Assembly (NCBI GenBank): GCA_030680805.1
Contig: JAUXUK010000089.1
Location: forward strand, 1-64,000
DNA: 64,000 nt
Reading direction: 5' to 3'
Origin: Sulfuritalea sp.
GTDB taxonomy: Bacteria; Pseudomonadota; Gammaproteobacteria; Burkholderiales; Rhodocyclaceae
The translations under genes were made by a program, and so were the position numbers. A model generated the notes under the pieces. It made no database searches. It saw nothing but the letters and a program-made list of their open reading frames with translations, and was not told where the DNA came from. Shown one piece after another: positions 38,053 through 46,912 of this stretch; the first letter of the stretch is position 1, and every line of letters begins with the position of its first letter.

Positions 38053-38454
38053 ATGAAGTGCCCAAGCTGCGGAGCGGCCAGGCTGGTGCATGACACCCGC
38101 GATGTGCCCTACATCTACAAAGGCGAGGCGAGCGTACTACCCCGGGTAACTGGCGATTTCTGCCCGGCCTGCGGCGAAGGCGTGTTTGACGCCGCGCAGT
38201 CGCGCCGCGTCAGCGCGTTGATGCGCGAGTTCAGCAAACAGGTCAATGCGTCGATTGTCGACCCGGCGTTCATCATCGGTGTGCGCAAGAAGCTCGATCT
38301 TGACCAGCGCGAAGCCGCCGAGATTTTCGGCGGCGGCGTCAATGCCTTCTCGCGCTACGAGAACGGCAAGACCAAGCCGCCCCTGGCTCTGGTGAAGCTG
38401 CTCAAGGTGTTGGATCGCCATCCCGATCTGCTGGACGAGGTCAGGGCCGCGTAA
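38053..38454 (+). CDS. mqsA: Antitoxin MqsA (zinc and HTH protein)
   Basis: The 133-residue protein begins MKCPSCGAARLVHDTRDV and has a second pair CPACGEG, together the MqsA zinc site, followed by a C-terminal XRE-type helix-turn-helix (RKKLDLDQREAAEIFGGGVNAFSRYENGKTKPPLALVKLLKVL). The start at 38053 has AAGGAG eight bases upstream and matches the Escherichia coli N-terminus; an ATG at 38047 overlapping the mqsR stop has too short a spacing. It neutralises MqsR and represses the locus via 37729-37743. Confidence 0.95.
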   Translation: MKCPSCGAARLVHDTRDVPYIYKGEASVLPRVTGDFCPACGEGVFDAAQSRRVSALMREFSKQVNASIVDPAFIIGVRKKLDLDQREAAEIFGGGVNAFSRYENGKTKPPLALVKLLKVLDRHPDLLDEVRAA

Positions 38455-38870
38455 ATGACGGGATGGGTGGTACGCACAAGCGCTTGATCACCCGCGCGCA
38501 GAAGGCACGTCATCGACAAGTCTTCGCACGAAGACTATGCTGCCGGGAAATTGCATTTGCCATAAATGCAAAGGGAAGGGCCAAGAAATGCCTGAATATG
38601 GCTACTCTGACCTGACAATGTGCTTCCGAATGACTCGCAATCTTCCGCGGCATTCGTCATTTCGCCGCACAGGTTTTTGAATCGCCGTCTCACTAGCGCC
38701 GACTTTTTATACCGGCCGCTCGATCCGCGATAATTCCCCTCCGCAACTCCTCACAAAGCACATTCGATTTGCTTTGTATCTCTATTGATTTTATTTGATA
38801 TTTTAATCGCGAAATTCCTCCGGTTTCGCGCCTAAGCCCTTGTTGCACTTGAAAAAATTGTGGCTATTTC
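38455..38870. other. 416-base gap before the mra promoter
   Basis: No gene is visible. It contains an 18-bp palindrome (AGTCTTCGCACGAAGACT at 38519-38536), possibly the mqsRA terminator, one copy of the dispersed motif on the minus strand (38682-38707), and an AT-rich stretch (38755-38810) that may act as an UP element for the dcw promoter. Confidence 0.5.
38682..38707 (-). repeat. Dispersed 26-bp motif, intergenic copy before the dcw cluster
   Basis: 23 of 26 matches on the minus strand. Confidence 0.65.
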
Positions 38871-38899
38871 TTGACCCTTGTCAAAAAGTGTCATAAAGT
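38871..38899 (+). promoter_or_regulatory. Probable mra (dcw) promoter
   Basis: TTGACC (38871-38876) and TAAAGT (38894-38899) are 17 bases apart, directly before the MraZ boxes. The -35 box matches five of six consensus bases and the -10 four of six. Confidence 0.6.
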
Positions 38900-38923
38900 G
38901 GGATCTTGTGGGGGTTTGTGGGA
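38899..38923 (+). promoter_or_regulatory. Three MraZ boxes
   Basis: GTGGG occurs at 38899, 38909 and 38919, three direct repeats in exact 10-base steps. MraZ is known to bind tandem (T/G)TGGG repeats spaced by five bases before its own gene, so this is the autoregulatory operator of the dcw cluster. Confidence 0.88.
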
Positions 38924-38968
38924 AATATTGGCTGCGTAGCGGCTGATTTCTCGTCCAGGGGAGATCCG

Positions 38969-39415
38969 ATGTTCCAAGGTGCGGCGGCGCTCAATCTCGA
39001 TGCCAAGGGCCGGATGGCAGTTCCGGCGCGGCACCGTGACGCTCTGGTGGCTTTGGGCGAAGGACGTCTGGTGGTTACCGCCCACCCCCATCGTTGCCTG
39101 CTGCTCTACCCCCAACCCGCGTGGGAACCGATTCGCGCCCAGATCCTGGCGGCACCCAGCCTGCAGGTTGAATCCGCGATGGTGCGGCGCCTGCTGGTGG
39201 GCTTTGCCGAGGACGTGGAACTGGACGGTGCCGGGCGCCTGCTGATTTCGCCATCGTTGCGCCAGTACGCCGGACTGGAAAAGGAAATATGGCTGGTCGG
39301 ACAGGGCCGTCATTTCGAAATCTGGTCGGCGGCCGGCTGGCAGGCACAGCAAGACGCGATCTTTGCAGTGGGCGACAAGCTCTTGCCCCCGGGCCTGGAA
39401 AATCTTGCGCTGTGA
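38969..39415 (+). CDS. mraZ: Transcriptional regulator MraZ
   Basis: The 148-residue protein has two SpoVT-AbrB half-domains, [19 protein letters not shown] near the N-terminus and [21 protein letters not shown] at about 85. It binds the GTGGG repeats at 38899-38923 and represses the dcw operon. The ATG at 38969 follows GGGGAGATCC. The stop overlaps the GTG start of rsmH. Confidence 0.96.
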   Translation: MFQGAAALNLDAKGRMAVPARHRDALVALGEGRLVVTAHPHRCLLLYPQPAWEPIRAQILAAPSLQVESAMVRRLLVGFAEDVELDGAGRLLISPSLRQYAGLEKEIWLVGQGRHFEIWSAAGWQAQQDAIFAVGDKLLPPGLENLAL

Positions 39416-40335
39416 GTGTCGACACCCACGTCAGTGTGCTGCTGGCCGAGGCGGTCGCAGCGCTGGCGATCAAGCCGGCAGGAATCTATGTGGATGCAAC
39501 CTTCGGCCGCGGCGGCCACAGCCGGGCGATTCTCGAAGCGCTGGGGCCGACGGGGCGCCTGATCGCGCTGGATCGCGACCCGGCCGCGATAGCCGCCGGC
39601 GCCGCCATTTCCGATCCGCGCTTCACCTTGGTGCACGCGGCGTTCAGCGACTTCGACGTGGTGCTGGACAGGCTCGCCGTGACGCAAGTGGATGGAATCC
39701 TGATGGATATCGGCGTGTCGTCGCCACAACTGAATACGCCCGAACGGGGCATGAGTTTTCGTTTCGATGCGCCGCTGGACATGCGCATGGATACGACGCA
39801 GGGGGAGACCGCCGCCGAATTCCTGGCGCGGGCATCGCAATCAGAACTAGAAAAGGTGATCAGAGACTATGGCGAAGAACGGTTTGCTCATGCGATTGCA
39901 AAGGCGCTTGTTGCTGCTCGGGGCGAGCACGGTATTTCAAGGACAGGACAGCTTGCCACGCTCGTGGCGCAAGTCGTCCGCACGCGTGAACCGGGCCAGC
40001 ATCCGGCGACGCGCACCTTTCAGGCTCTACGGATTCACGTCAATCGGGAGCTTGAGGAGCTGTCGTTAACCCTGCCGCGGGCCGTGGAAAGACTGGCACC
40101 GGGTGGACGCCTCGCCGTGATCTGCTTCCATTCGCTGGAGGATCGCATCGTCAAACGCTTCCTGCGCGATGCGGCACATCCGCCGCAGCCACACAAGAGC
40201 GTGCCGGTACGCGCGGTCGATCTGCCGCAACCGGTGATGCATCTGGTGGGCAAGGCGATGTTTCCGTCGGACGCTGAAATCGCCGCCAACCCGCGCTGCC
40301 GCAGCGCGGTGCTGCGCGTGGCGGAGAAGGTCTGA
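39412..40335 (+). CDS. rsmH: 16S rRNA (cytosine1402-N4)-methyltransferase
   Basis: The 307-residue protein starts at GTG 39412 inside the mraZ stop ([18 protein letters not shown]), with the SAM motif [46 protein letters not shown] and the C-terminal [22 protein letters not shown]. It methylates N4 of C1402 in the ribosomal P site. The start choice follows coupling to mraZ and family N-termini; upstream codons overlap mraZ. Confidence 0.96.
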   Translation: MSVDTHVSVLLAEAVAALAIKPAGIYVDATFGRGGHSRAILEALGPTGRLIALDRDPAAIAAGAAISDPRFTLVHAAFSDFDVVLDRLAVTQVDGILMDIGVSSPQLNTPERGMSFRFDAPLDMRMDTTQGETAAEFLARASQSELEKVIRDYGEERFAHAIAKALVAARGEHGISRTGQLATLVAQVVRTREPGQHPATRTFQALRIHVNRELEELSLTLPRAVERLAPGGRLAVICFHSLEDRIVKRFLRDAAHPPQPHKSVPVRAVDLPQPVMHLVGKAMFPSDAEIAANPRCRSAVLRVAEKV

Positions 40336-40361
40336 GAGCTTAGATGAAGAATTCAAAATCC

Positions 40362-40462
40362 ACCGCAGAGGCGCAGAGGCGCGGAGGTAACGCAGAGAAC
40401 ACCTGTCCCTTGCTTCTTTTGAACTCCTCCGCGCCTTCTCTGCGCCTCTGCGCCTCTGCGGT
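40362..40462. repeat. CCGCAGAGGCGCAGAG inverted repeat, copy 1 (before ftsL)
   Basis: The left end ACCGCAGAGGCGCAGAGGCG and the right end CGCCTCTGCGCCTCTGCGGT form a long hairpin with a variable middle of about 45 bases. It fills most of the gap between rsmH and ftsL, 33 bases before the ftsL start. Confidence 0.95.
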
Positions 40463-40495
40463 AGGTTCTCACGGTTTCTTTGGTGGCCCGTGAGC

Positions 40496-40768
40496 ATGGC
40501 ACGCTTCAACCTCATCCTGATCCTGATCGCACTGGCCTGCGCCCTGTCTGCCGTGAGCGCCAATCATCGTGCGCGCAAACTGTTCACCGAACTGGAGGCC
40601 ACGCAAAAACGCATGCGCGATCTCGAGGTCGAATGGGGGCAGTTGCAGCTTGAACAAAGTACCCTGGCCGCGCATGTCCGGGTCGAGAAGGTCGCGCGCG
40701 AAAAGCTGGGCATGAAACCGCCGGTGCCGGGACGGATCATTTCCGTCGAGCCGGTTCCGGAGAAATGA
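40496..40768 (+). CDS. ftsL: Cell division protein FtsL
   Basis: The 90-residue protein has a short cytoplasmic tail, one membrane helix (MARFNLILILIALACALSAV) and a coiled coil (about 25-65, RARKLFTELEATQKRMRDLEVEWGQLQLEQ) ending VAREKLGMKPPVPGRI, as in FtsL. It joins FtsB and FtsQ at the divisome. A GTG at 40490 is an alternative start. The usual tight link to rsmH is broken by the inverted repeat. Confidence 0.93.
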   Translation: MARFNLILILIALACALSAVSANHRARKLFTELEATQKRMRDLEVEWGQLQLEQSTLAAHVRVEKVAREKLGMKPPVPGRIISVEPVPEK

Positions 40769-40775
40769 CGCCGCC

Positions 40776-42509
40776 ATGAGGTCGATCAAGTTCTCCAAAA
40801 GCCCGTTGCTTTCCGAGCGCCTGCCGCCGTGGCGCCAGCGCCTGGTGCTGGTGGTGTTGCTCGGCGCCTTCGTCACGCTGATTGCGCGCTCGCTCTACCT
40901 GCAGGGCTTCAACAACGAGTTCCTCGGCGACAAGGGGCGCGCCCGCTTCGAGCGCGTGATCGACATTTCCGCCACGCGCGGCCGCATTACCGATCGCCAC
41001 GGCGATGTGCTGGCGGTGTCCACCCCGGTGCGCTCGATCTGGGCGATTCCCGAAGACGCGCAACTGGCGCCGGCGCAGGCGCGCAACCTGGCCACGCTGC
41101 TCGACATGGACGTGCGCGAGATCAATCGCAAGCTGGCCTCCGAACGCGAGTTCGTCTATGTCAAGCGCCAGTTGCCGCCCGAGTTGGCGGACCGGGTCAC
41201 GGCGCTGCAATTGCCCGGCATCCACCAGAAGAACGAGTTCCGGCGCTATTACCCGGCGGGCGAAGTGATGGCGCACATGCTCGGCTTCACCGGGGTCGAG
41301 GATGCCGGTCAGGAAGGCATCGAGCTGGCCTTCAACAGCCAGTTGTCGGGCAAGGCAGGCAGCCGTCGCGTGATCAAGGATAGGCGCGGCAATGTGGTGG
41401 AAGATGTCGAAAGCATCCACCCGCCGCTGGAAGGCAAGGACATCGTCCTCGCCATGGATTCGAAGGTGCAGTACCTCGCGTACAGCCATCTCAAGCAGGC
41501 GCTCGAGGAAAACCGCGCCAAGGCCGGCGGCGTGGTGGTGCTCGATGCGCGCAGCGGCGAAATCCTCGCCCTGGCCAATCTGCCCACCTACAACCCGAAC
41601 AATCGCGTCAAGCTGGTCGGCGCGCAGCTGCGCAACCGCGCGTTGACCGACACCTTCGAGCCCGGTTCGACGCTGAAGCCATTCACTGCCGCGCTGGCGC
41701 TGGAGAAGGGCAAGGTGCGCTTCAATACGCCGATCCAGACCGCGCCGGGCAAGATGACCATCGGCACGGCGACGATCTCGGACGCACACACGCATGGTGT
41801 GTTGACCGTCGCGCAAGTGATCCAGAAGTCGTCCAATATCGGCGCCGCCAAGTTGGCCCTGTCGATGACGCCGGACGAGATGTGGACCATGTTCGACAGC
41901 CTGGGTTTCGGCGCACCGCTGAAGCTCGGCTTTCCCGGCGAGGTCGGCGGCCGTCTGCGTCCGGCCAAGAGCTGGAAGCCGATCGAGCAGGCCACCATGT
42001 CTTATGGCCACGGCATTTCGGTGACGCTGATCCAGCTGGCGCGCGCCTATCAGGCCTTTGCCCGCGATGGCGATCTGGTGCCGATCTCGCTGTCGCGGCT
42101 GGATACACCTCCGCTGGGCGGCAAGCAGGTGTTTTCGGCGCAGACCGCGCGCGAGGTCCGTGCCATGCTGGAAATGGCGGTGCTGCCCGGCGGCACGGCG
42201 CCCAAGGCGCAGATCGCCGGCTATCGCGTGGCGGGCAAGACGGGCACGGCGCACAAGATCGAAGGCGGCGCCTACGCCAACAAATATGTCGCGTCGTTTG
42301 TCGGCTTTGCCCCGGCCTCCGATCCGCGTCTGATCGTTGCGGTGATGATCGACGAACCCTCCAACGGCAAGCATTTCGGCGGCGACGTGGCGGCACCGGT
42401 GTTCGCCCAGGTGATGGCCGGCAGCCTGCGCACGCTCGGCGTGGCACCGGATGCGCCGCTGAAGCCGCTGATCACGGCGAGCGTCGAGCCGGTTCGGGAA
42501 GAGATGTGA
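40776..42509 (+). CDS. ftsI: Peptidoglycan D,D-transpeptidase FtsI (PBP3)
   Basis: The 577-residue protein has an N-terminal membrane helix (about 22-43), a pedestal domain starting FERVIDISATRGRITDRHGDVLAVSTP, and the penicillin-binding domain with the active-site STLK (FEPGSTLKPFTAALALEKG, about residue 300), SSN (QKSSNIGAAKLAL, about 354) and KTGT (VAGKTGTAHKIEGG, about 488). It makes septal peptidoglycan cross-links with FtsW. Confidence 0.97.
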   Translation: MRSIKFSKSPLLSERLPPWRQRLVLVVLLGAFVTLIARSLYLQGFNNEFLGDKGRARFERVIDISATRGRITDRHGDVLAVSTPVRSIWAIPEDAQLAPAQARNLATLLDMDVREINRKLASEREFVYVKRQLPPELADRVTALQLPGIHQKNEFRRYYPAGEVMAHMLGFTGVEDAGQEGIELAFNSQLSGKAGSRRVIKDRRGNVVEDVESIHPPLEGKDIVLAMDSKVQYLAYSHLKQALEENRAKAGGVVVLDARSGEILALANLPTYNPNNRVKLVGAQLRNRALTDTFEPGSTLKPFTAALALEKGKVRFNTPIQTAPGKMTIGTATISDAHTHGVLTVAQVIQKSSNIGAAKLALSMTPDEMWTMFDSLGFGAPLKLGFPGEVGGRLRPAKSWKPIEQATMSYGHGISVTLIQLARAYQAFARDGDLVPISLSRLDTPPLGGKQVFSAQTAREVRAMLEMAVLPGGTAPKAQIAGYRVAGKTGTAHKIEGGAYANKYVASFVGFAPASDPRLIVAVMIDEPSNGKHFGGDVAAPVFAQVMAGSLRTLGVAPDAPLKPLITASVEPVREEM

Positions 42510-42530
42510 CTACCATGTCCAGCTATCCCC

Positions 42531-42622
42531 CCAGCCCCCTTCCCGAGGAAGGGGGTGACCATGGCTCGCTGCGCTCGCAGCTTGTTGGCTGCGCCTCCTT
42601 GGGGCGGCCCGGCGGAGGCGCG
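42531..42622 (+). repeat. GC-rich palindromic element carrying the murE ribosome-binding site
   Basis: Hairpin CCCCCTTCC/GGAAGGGGG (42535-42555) is followed by GCTCGCTGCGCTCGCAGC and by GCGCCTCC...GGCCCGGCGGAGGCGC, the same architecture as the element before lutC. The stem bases next to the start codon differ between the two (GGCAGC there, GGCGCG here) but each is matched by its own left arm. The GGAGG serves murE. Confidence 0.85.
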
Positions 42623-44110
42623 ATGACCCTCCTCGAACAGCTCGAACGAAAGGGCGTTGTGGCCAAGCGCCTGACCGCCGACTCGCGCCGCGTGCAGCCG
42701 GGCGACGTCTTCGTTGCCTTCCCCGGCGCGCAGCTTGACGGTCGCGACTTCATCGCGCAGGCGGTGGCAAACGGTGCGGTAGCGGTAATCGCCGAGGCGG
42801 GAAGAAAAGTCGGCGCTGGCGATACGGCGATTGTCGAAGTGGAAGGATTGGCGGCGCTCTCCGGGGAAATCGCTCACCTCGTCCATGGCCGCCCCTCGGA
42901 AAAACTCTGGCTTGCCGGCGTCACCGGCACCAATGGCAAGACCTCCGTATCGCAATGGATCGCGCAGGCAATGAACGCGTTGCAGCACCGGTGTGCCGTG
43001 ATCGGAACGCTGGGCAATGGTTTCCTTGAGTCGCTGAACGAAAGTCCCAACACCACGCCGGATGCCCTGACCCTGCATGCTGAATTGGCCGCCTACGTCG
43101 CGCAGGGTGCGGAGGCCTGCGCGATGGAAGTGTCATCCATCGGGCTCGATCAGGGGCGCGCCAACGGTGCGGCCTTCGATGTCGCCATCTTCACCAACCT
43201 GACGCGCGATCACCTCGAGTATCACGGCAGCATGGCGGCTTACGCGGCGGCCAAGGAAAAGTTGTTCTTCGCCCCCGGTCTCTCTGCGGCGGTGCTGAAT
43301 CTGGACGATCCCTTTGGCGCCGAACTTGCCGTCAGGCTCGGAGGCCGTCTGCACGTCATCGGCTACACGCTCGGTGCGGCCGGCGGCGGCGAGGACGTGC
43401 TGCGCGCGGAAAGCCTGGGCATGAGTGCCGCCGGCGTCGAGTTCGATCTGCGTGGCGTGCATTTCACCGCGCCCGTGGTGGGCCGCTTCAATGTTTCCAA
43501 CCTGCTCGCGGTGATCGGCGCCCTGCTGGCGCGCAATGAACGCCTTGAGGACATCGCGGTCGCCTTGCGCGGCATCCAGCCGCCGCCGGGGCGGATGCAG
43601 GCGCTGGGCGGTGTGAATGAACCGCTGGTCGTGGTGGACTACGCCCATACGCCGGACGCACTGGAAAAGGCGCTCGGCGTGCTGCGCGAAACCGCGACTG
43701 CGCGCGGCGGGCGGTTGGTCTGCGTCTTCGGTTGCGGCGGCGATCGCGATCCCGGCAAGCGGCCGCAGATGGGGGCGATTGCCGAGCGTCTGGCAGATCA
43801 GCTTGTGCTGACCAGCGACAACCCGCGCAATGAAAACCCGCAAAGCATCATTGACGGCGTGCTCACCGGCATGAAAAGGCCGCCGACCGTCCAGATCGAC
43901 CGCAGCCTGGCCATCGCCGGCGCAGTGGCGGATGCCGATCCGCGCGACGTGATCCTGCTCGCCGGCAAGGGCCACGAGCCCTATCAGGAGATCGCCGGCG
44001 TGCGGCATCCCTTCTCCGACCTCGCCGTCGCAAAGTCGGCGCTTGCCGGCCGGCGAAGCCGAAACCCCGGCAGACAGAGTCCGACACGGCGAGGATCGCG
44101 GCGATCATGA
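42623..44110 (+). CDS. murE: UDP-MurNAc-L-Ala-D-Glu:meso-diaminopimelate ligase
   Basis: The 495-residue protein has the Mur-ligase domains: DSRRVQPGDVFVAFPG, the P loop GVTGTNGKTSVSQWIAQAM, TNLTRDHLEYHGSMAAY, and the DNPRNENP motif (about residue 405) that selects meso-diaminopimelate over lysine. The frame is open from an ATG at 42515, so the inserted element could be translated as a 36-residue N-terminal extension; the ATG at 42623 with GGAGG upstream is preferred. A copy of the dispersed motif codes for KVGAGDTAI in a loop. The last 25 residues (after AKSALAGRRSRN) look repeat-derived. Confidence 0.95.
   Translation: MTLLEQLERKGVVAKRLTADSRRVQPGDVFVAFPGAQLDGRDFIAQAVANGAVAVIAEAGRKVGAGDTAIVEVEGLAALSGEIAHLVHGRPSEKLWLAGVTGTNGKTSVSQWIAQAMNALQHRCAVIGTLGNGFLESLNESPNTTPDALTLHAELAAYVAQGAEACAMEVSSIGLDQGRANGAAFDVAIFTNLTRDHLEYHGSMAAYAAAKEKLFFAPGLSAAVLNLDDPFGAELAVRLGGRLHVIGYTLGAAGGGEDVLRAESLGMSAAGVEFDLRGVHFTAPVVGRFNVSNLLAVIGALLARNERLEDIAVALRGIQPPPGRMQALGGVNEPLVVVDYAHTPDALEKALGVLRETATARGGRLVCVFGCGGDRDPGKRPQMGAIAERLADQLVLTSDNPRNENPQSIIDGVLTGMKRPPTVQIDRSLAIAGAVADADPRDVILLAGKGHEPYQEIAGVRHPFSDLAVAKSALAGRRSRNPGRQSPTRRGSRRS
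42805..42830 (+). repeat. Dispersed 26-bp motif, copy in murE
   Basis: 25 of 26 matches; it encodes KVGAGDTAI in the variable loop before the ligase P loop. Confidence 0.85.
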
Positions 44111-45471
44111 TGATGACCCTGCACGAGGCCGCTCACGCCATCGCCGCCCGGGTCCAGGGCGCCGATGCCGGCTTCAGCGGCGTCTCCACCGATTCGCGGA
44201 GCATTGCCGCGGGCGAGCTGTTCGTCGCCCTCAAGGGCGAAAACTTCGATGGCCACGCTTATGTCAGCGAGGTTCTGGCGCGCGGTGCGGCAGGCGCACT
44301 GGTCAGCCAGGAATTCGCTGACGCCCATCCCGATCTGCCGCTGATCGGCGTCAGCGACACGCGCCTCGCGCTTGGCGCCCTGGCGGCGGAGTGGCGCGGC
44401 CGCTTCGCGATTCCGCTGCTGGGCATCACCGGCAGCAACGGCAAAACCACGGTCAAGGAAATGTGCGCGGCGATTTTGCGCGCGCAGTACGGCGCCGCCG
44501 ACAGCGTGCTGGCCACGGTCGGCAATCTCAACAACGACATCGGCGTGCCGCTGACGCTGCTGAAGTTGCGCGCATCGCATCGCGCGGCGGTGATCGAAAT
44601 GGGCATGAATCATGCGGGAGAAATCGACTACCTGACGCGGCTGGCGGTACCGACCGTCGCACTGGTGAACAATGCCCAGCGCGCACACCTCGAGGGCCTC
44701 GGCACGGTGCAGAATGTCGCGCTGGCCAAGGGCGAAATATTTGTCGGGCTGGCTACCGACGGCATTGCCGTATTCAATGCCGACGACGCGCAGGTCGACA
44801 TCTGGCGCGAACTGGCGCGCGATCGTCGCCGGGTGACGTTTGGCATCGATCAGCCGGCCGACGTGCGCGGACAGTTTGCCGGCCACGGCTTGGGCAGCGA
44901 GCTGGAGCTGGCGACTCCCTGGGGCGCATTCAAGGCGACGCTCGCCGTGCCGGGACTCCACAATGCCCGCAATGCTTGCGCGGCTGCTGCGGCGACACTG
45001 GCAGCCGGAGCGTCGGTTGCGGCCGTCCGGGATGGCCTGGCGGGGTTTGCCGGCGTCAAGGGTCGCCTGCAGCGCCGCGACGGGCGCAAGGGCGCGCTGG
45101 TGGTGGATGACAGCTACAACGCCAATCCGGATTCGATACGCGCCGCGATCGATGTGCTGGCTTCCGTGCCCGGCAAACGCATTTTCGTCATGGGCGACAT
45201 GGGCGAAGCGGGTGCCGCCGCCGGGCAGTTCCACGACGAGGTCGGTGGCTACGCCAAGAGCCACGGCATCGATCGCTTGTTTTGTCTGGGTGAAATGTCG
45301 GTGGCGGCCGCGCGCAATTTTGGCGAGGGCGGACAGCACTTTTCCCGCCTCGACGAGTTGGTAAGAACGCTGCAGAGCGAACTCGACCCGCAGACCACGG
45401 TGCTGGTCAAGGGTTCGCGCTTCATGCGCATGGAGCGCGTCGTGGACGCGATCGTGGAGGAAGACAAATGA
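44107..45471 (+). CDS. murF: UDP-MurNAc-tripeptide:D-Ala-D-Ala ligase
   Basis: The 454-residue protein has FSGVSTDSRSIAAGELFVALKGENFDGH, the P loop GITGSNGKTTVKEMCAAIL (about 108), MGMNHAGEIDYLTRLAVPT and VDDSYNANPDSIRAAIDVL. It adds D-Ala-D-Ala to complete the pentapeptide. It starts inside the murE stop (ATGA). Confidence 0.97.
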   Translation: MMMTLHEAAHAIAARVQGADAGFSGVSTDSRSIAAGELFVALKGENFDGHAYVSEVLARGAAGALVSQEFADAHPDLPLIGVSDTRLALGALAAEWRGRFAIPLLGITGSNGKTTVKEMCAAILRAQYGAADSVLATVGNLNNDIGVPLTLLKLRASHRAAVIEMGMNHAGEIDYLTRLAVPTVALVNNAQRAHLEGLGTVQNVALAKGEIFVGLATDGIAVFNADDAQVDIWRELARDRRRVTFGIDQPADVRGQFAGHGLGSELELATPWGAFKATLAVPGLHNARNACAAAAATLAAGASVAAVRDGLAGFAGVKGRLQRRDGRKGALVVDDSYNANPDSIRAAIDVLASVPGKRIFVMGDMGEAGAAAGQFHDEVGGYAKSHGIDRLFCLGEMSVAAARNFGEGGQHFSRLDELVRTLQSELDPQTTVLVKGSRFMRMERVVDAIVEEDK

Positions 45472-45487
45472 ATGCAACCAGAACCTT

Positions 45488-45595
45488 ACCGCAGAGGCGC
45501 AGAGGCGCAGAGGAAACGCTGAGGAAAGGCAATTCAGGAAATGCTTTCTGCATGAATTTCTCTGCGCTGTCTCTGCGCCTCTGCGCCTCTGCGGT
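45488..45595. repeat. CCGCAGAGGCGCAGAG inverted repeat, copy 2 (before mraY)
   Basis: The left end ACCGCAGAGGCGCAGAGGCG and the right end CGCCTCTGCGCCTCTGCGGT enclose about 65 bases. The element ends 14 bases before the mraY ATG; its GGTGAAAGG flank is the best ribosome-binding site for mraY. Confidence 0.95.
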
Positions 45596-45609
45596 GAAAG
45601 GGTTCCACA

Positions 45610-46779
45610 ATGCTGCTTGAACTCGCCCAATGGCTGGCCAAGGATCTGCGCGGCTTCAATGTCTTTGGTTACATCACCTTGCGCGCGGTGCTGGCGACGA
45701 TGACCGCGCTGACCATTTCCTTCGTCTTCGGCCCGGCGGTGATCCGCTGGCTGACCGCAAAGAAGATCGGCCAGTCGGTGCGCACCGACGGCCCGCAGAC
45801 GCACCTGGTCAAGGCCGGCACGCCGACCATGGGCGGCGCGCTGATCCTGATTTCGCTGGGAATATCCACGCTGCTGTGGGCGGATCTGTCGAATCGCTTC
45901 ATCTGGATCGTGCTGATCGTCACCTTCGGCTTCGGTGCGGTGGGCTGGGTCGATGACTGGCGCAAGGTGGTGTATCGCAATCCGGATGGATTGTCGGCGC
46001 GGACGAAGTTCTTCTGGCAGTCGGTGGTGGGTCTGATCGCCGCGATCTATCTGGCGTTTTCGATTTCGGCACCCAACAACGAAAAGGTGGTGCAGTTGTT
46101 CTTCCAGTGGGTTTCGAGCGGCTTCACCCTGGAACTGCCGCAGCAGACGGCGCTCATCGTGCCCTTCTTCAAGAGCGTGACCTACCCGCTGGGCATGTTC
46201 GGCTTCATCCTGCTGACCTATCTGGTGATCGTCGGCACCAGCAACGCGGTGAATCTGACCGACGGCCTCGATGGCCTGGCCATCATGCCGACAGTGCTGG
46301 TCGGCGCCGCGCTGGGCATCTTCACTTACGTTGCCGGCAACTCGGTGTTTTCCAAGTACCTGTTGATGCCCTACATCCCGGGCGCCGGCGAACTGACGGT
46401 GTTCTGCGGCGCGCTGGCCGGCGCGGGCCTGGGCTTTCTGTGGTTCAACGCCTACCCGGCCGAGGTGTTCATGGGCGATGTCGGCGCGCTGGCGCTGGGC
46501 GCTGCGCTGGGCGCGGTGGCGGTGGTGGCGCGCCAGGAGATCGTGCTCTTCATCATGGGCGGCGTATTCGTCGCCGAGACCATTTCGGTGATGCTGCAGG
46601 TCGGCTGGTTCAAGTACACCAAGCAGCGCTACGGCGAAGGAAGGCGAATCCTGCGCATGGCGCCGCTGCACCATCACTTCGAACAAACCGGATGGAAGGA
46701 AACGCAGGTGGTGGTGCGCTTCTGGATCATCACGATATTGCTGGTGCTGTTCGGACTGTCGACGCTGAAGATACGATGA
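45610..46779 (+). CDS. mraY: Phospho-MurNAc-pentapeptide transferase MraY
   Basis: The 389-residue protein has ten membrane helices and all family motifs: [69 protein letters not shown] and [16 protein letters not shown]. It transfers phospho-MurNAc-pentapeptide to undecaprenyl phosphate, forming lipid I. Length is usual for betaproteobacteria. Confidence 0.98.
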   Translation: MLLELAQWLAKDLRGFNVFGYITLRAVLATMTALTISFVFGPAVIRWLTAKKIGQSVRTDGPQTHLVKAGTPTMGGALILISLGISTLLWADLSNRFIWIVLIVTFGFGAVGWVDDWRKVVYRNPDGLSARTKFFWQSVVGLIAAIYLAFSISAPNNEKVVQLFFQWVSSGFTLELPQQTALIVPFFKSVTYPLGMFGFILLTYLVIVGTSNAVNLTDGLDGLAIMPTVLVGAALGIFTYVAGNSVFSKYLLMPYIPGAGELTVFCGALAGAGLGFLWFNAYPAEVFMGDVGALALGAALGAVAVVARQEIVLFIMGGVFVAETISVMLQVGWFKYTKQRYGEGRRILRMAPLHHHFEQTGWKETQVVVRFWIITILLVLFGLSTLKIR

Positions 46780-46793
46780 ACGAAAAGGCATTT

Positions 46794-46901
46794 ACCGCAG
46801 AGGCGCAGAGGCGCAGAGAAAGGCGCCGCAGAGAAAATCTATCCTGCGCAAATGCCTTTGCCTTTCTCTGCGCTTCCTCTGCGCCTCTGCGCCTCTGCGG
46901 T
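46794..46901. repeat. CCGCAGAGGCGCAGAG inverted repeat, copy 3 (before murD)
   Basis: The left arm starts ACCGCAGAGGCGCAGAGGCG and the right arm ends GCGCCTCTGCGGT. The element ends 11 bases before the murD GTG start; GGTGAGA at its border is the only ribosome-binding-site-like sequence. Confidence 0.95.
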
Positions 46902-46912
46902 GAGAATTTTCC

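Noticed and set aside
41882-44110. A 742-codon frame suggesting an ftsI-murE fusion
   Set aside because: Its first 247 codons are out of frame with ftsI or run through repeat DNA; only the part from 42623 is MurE.
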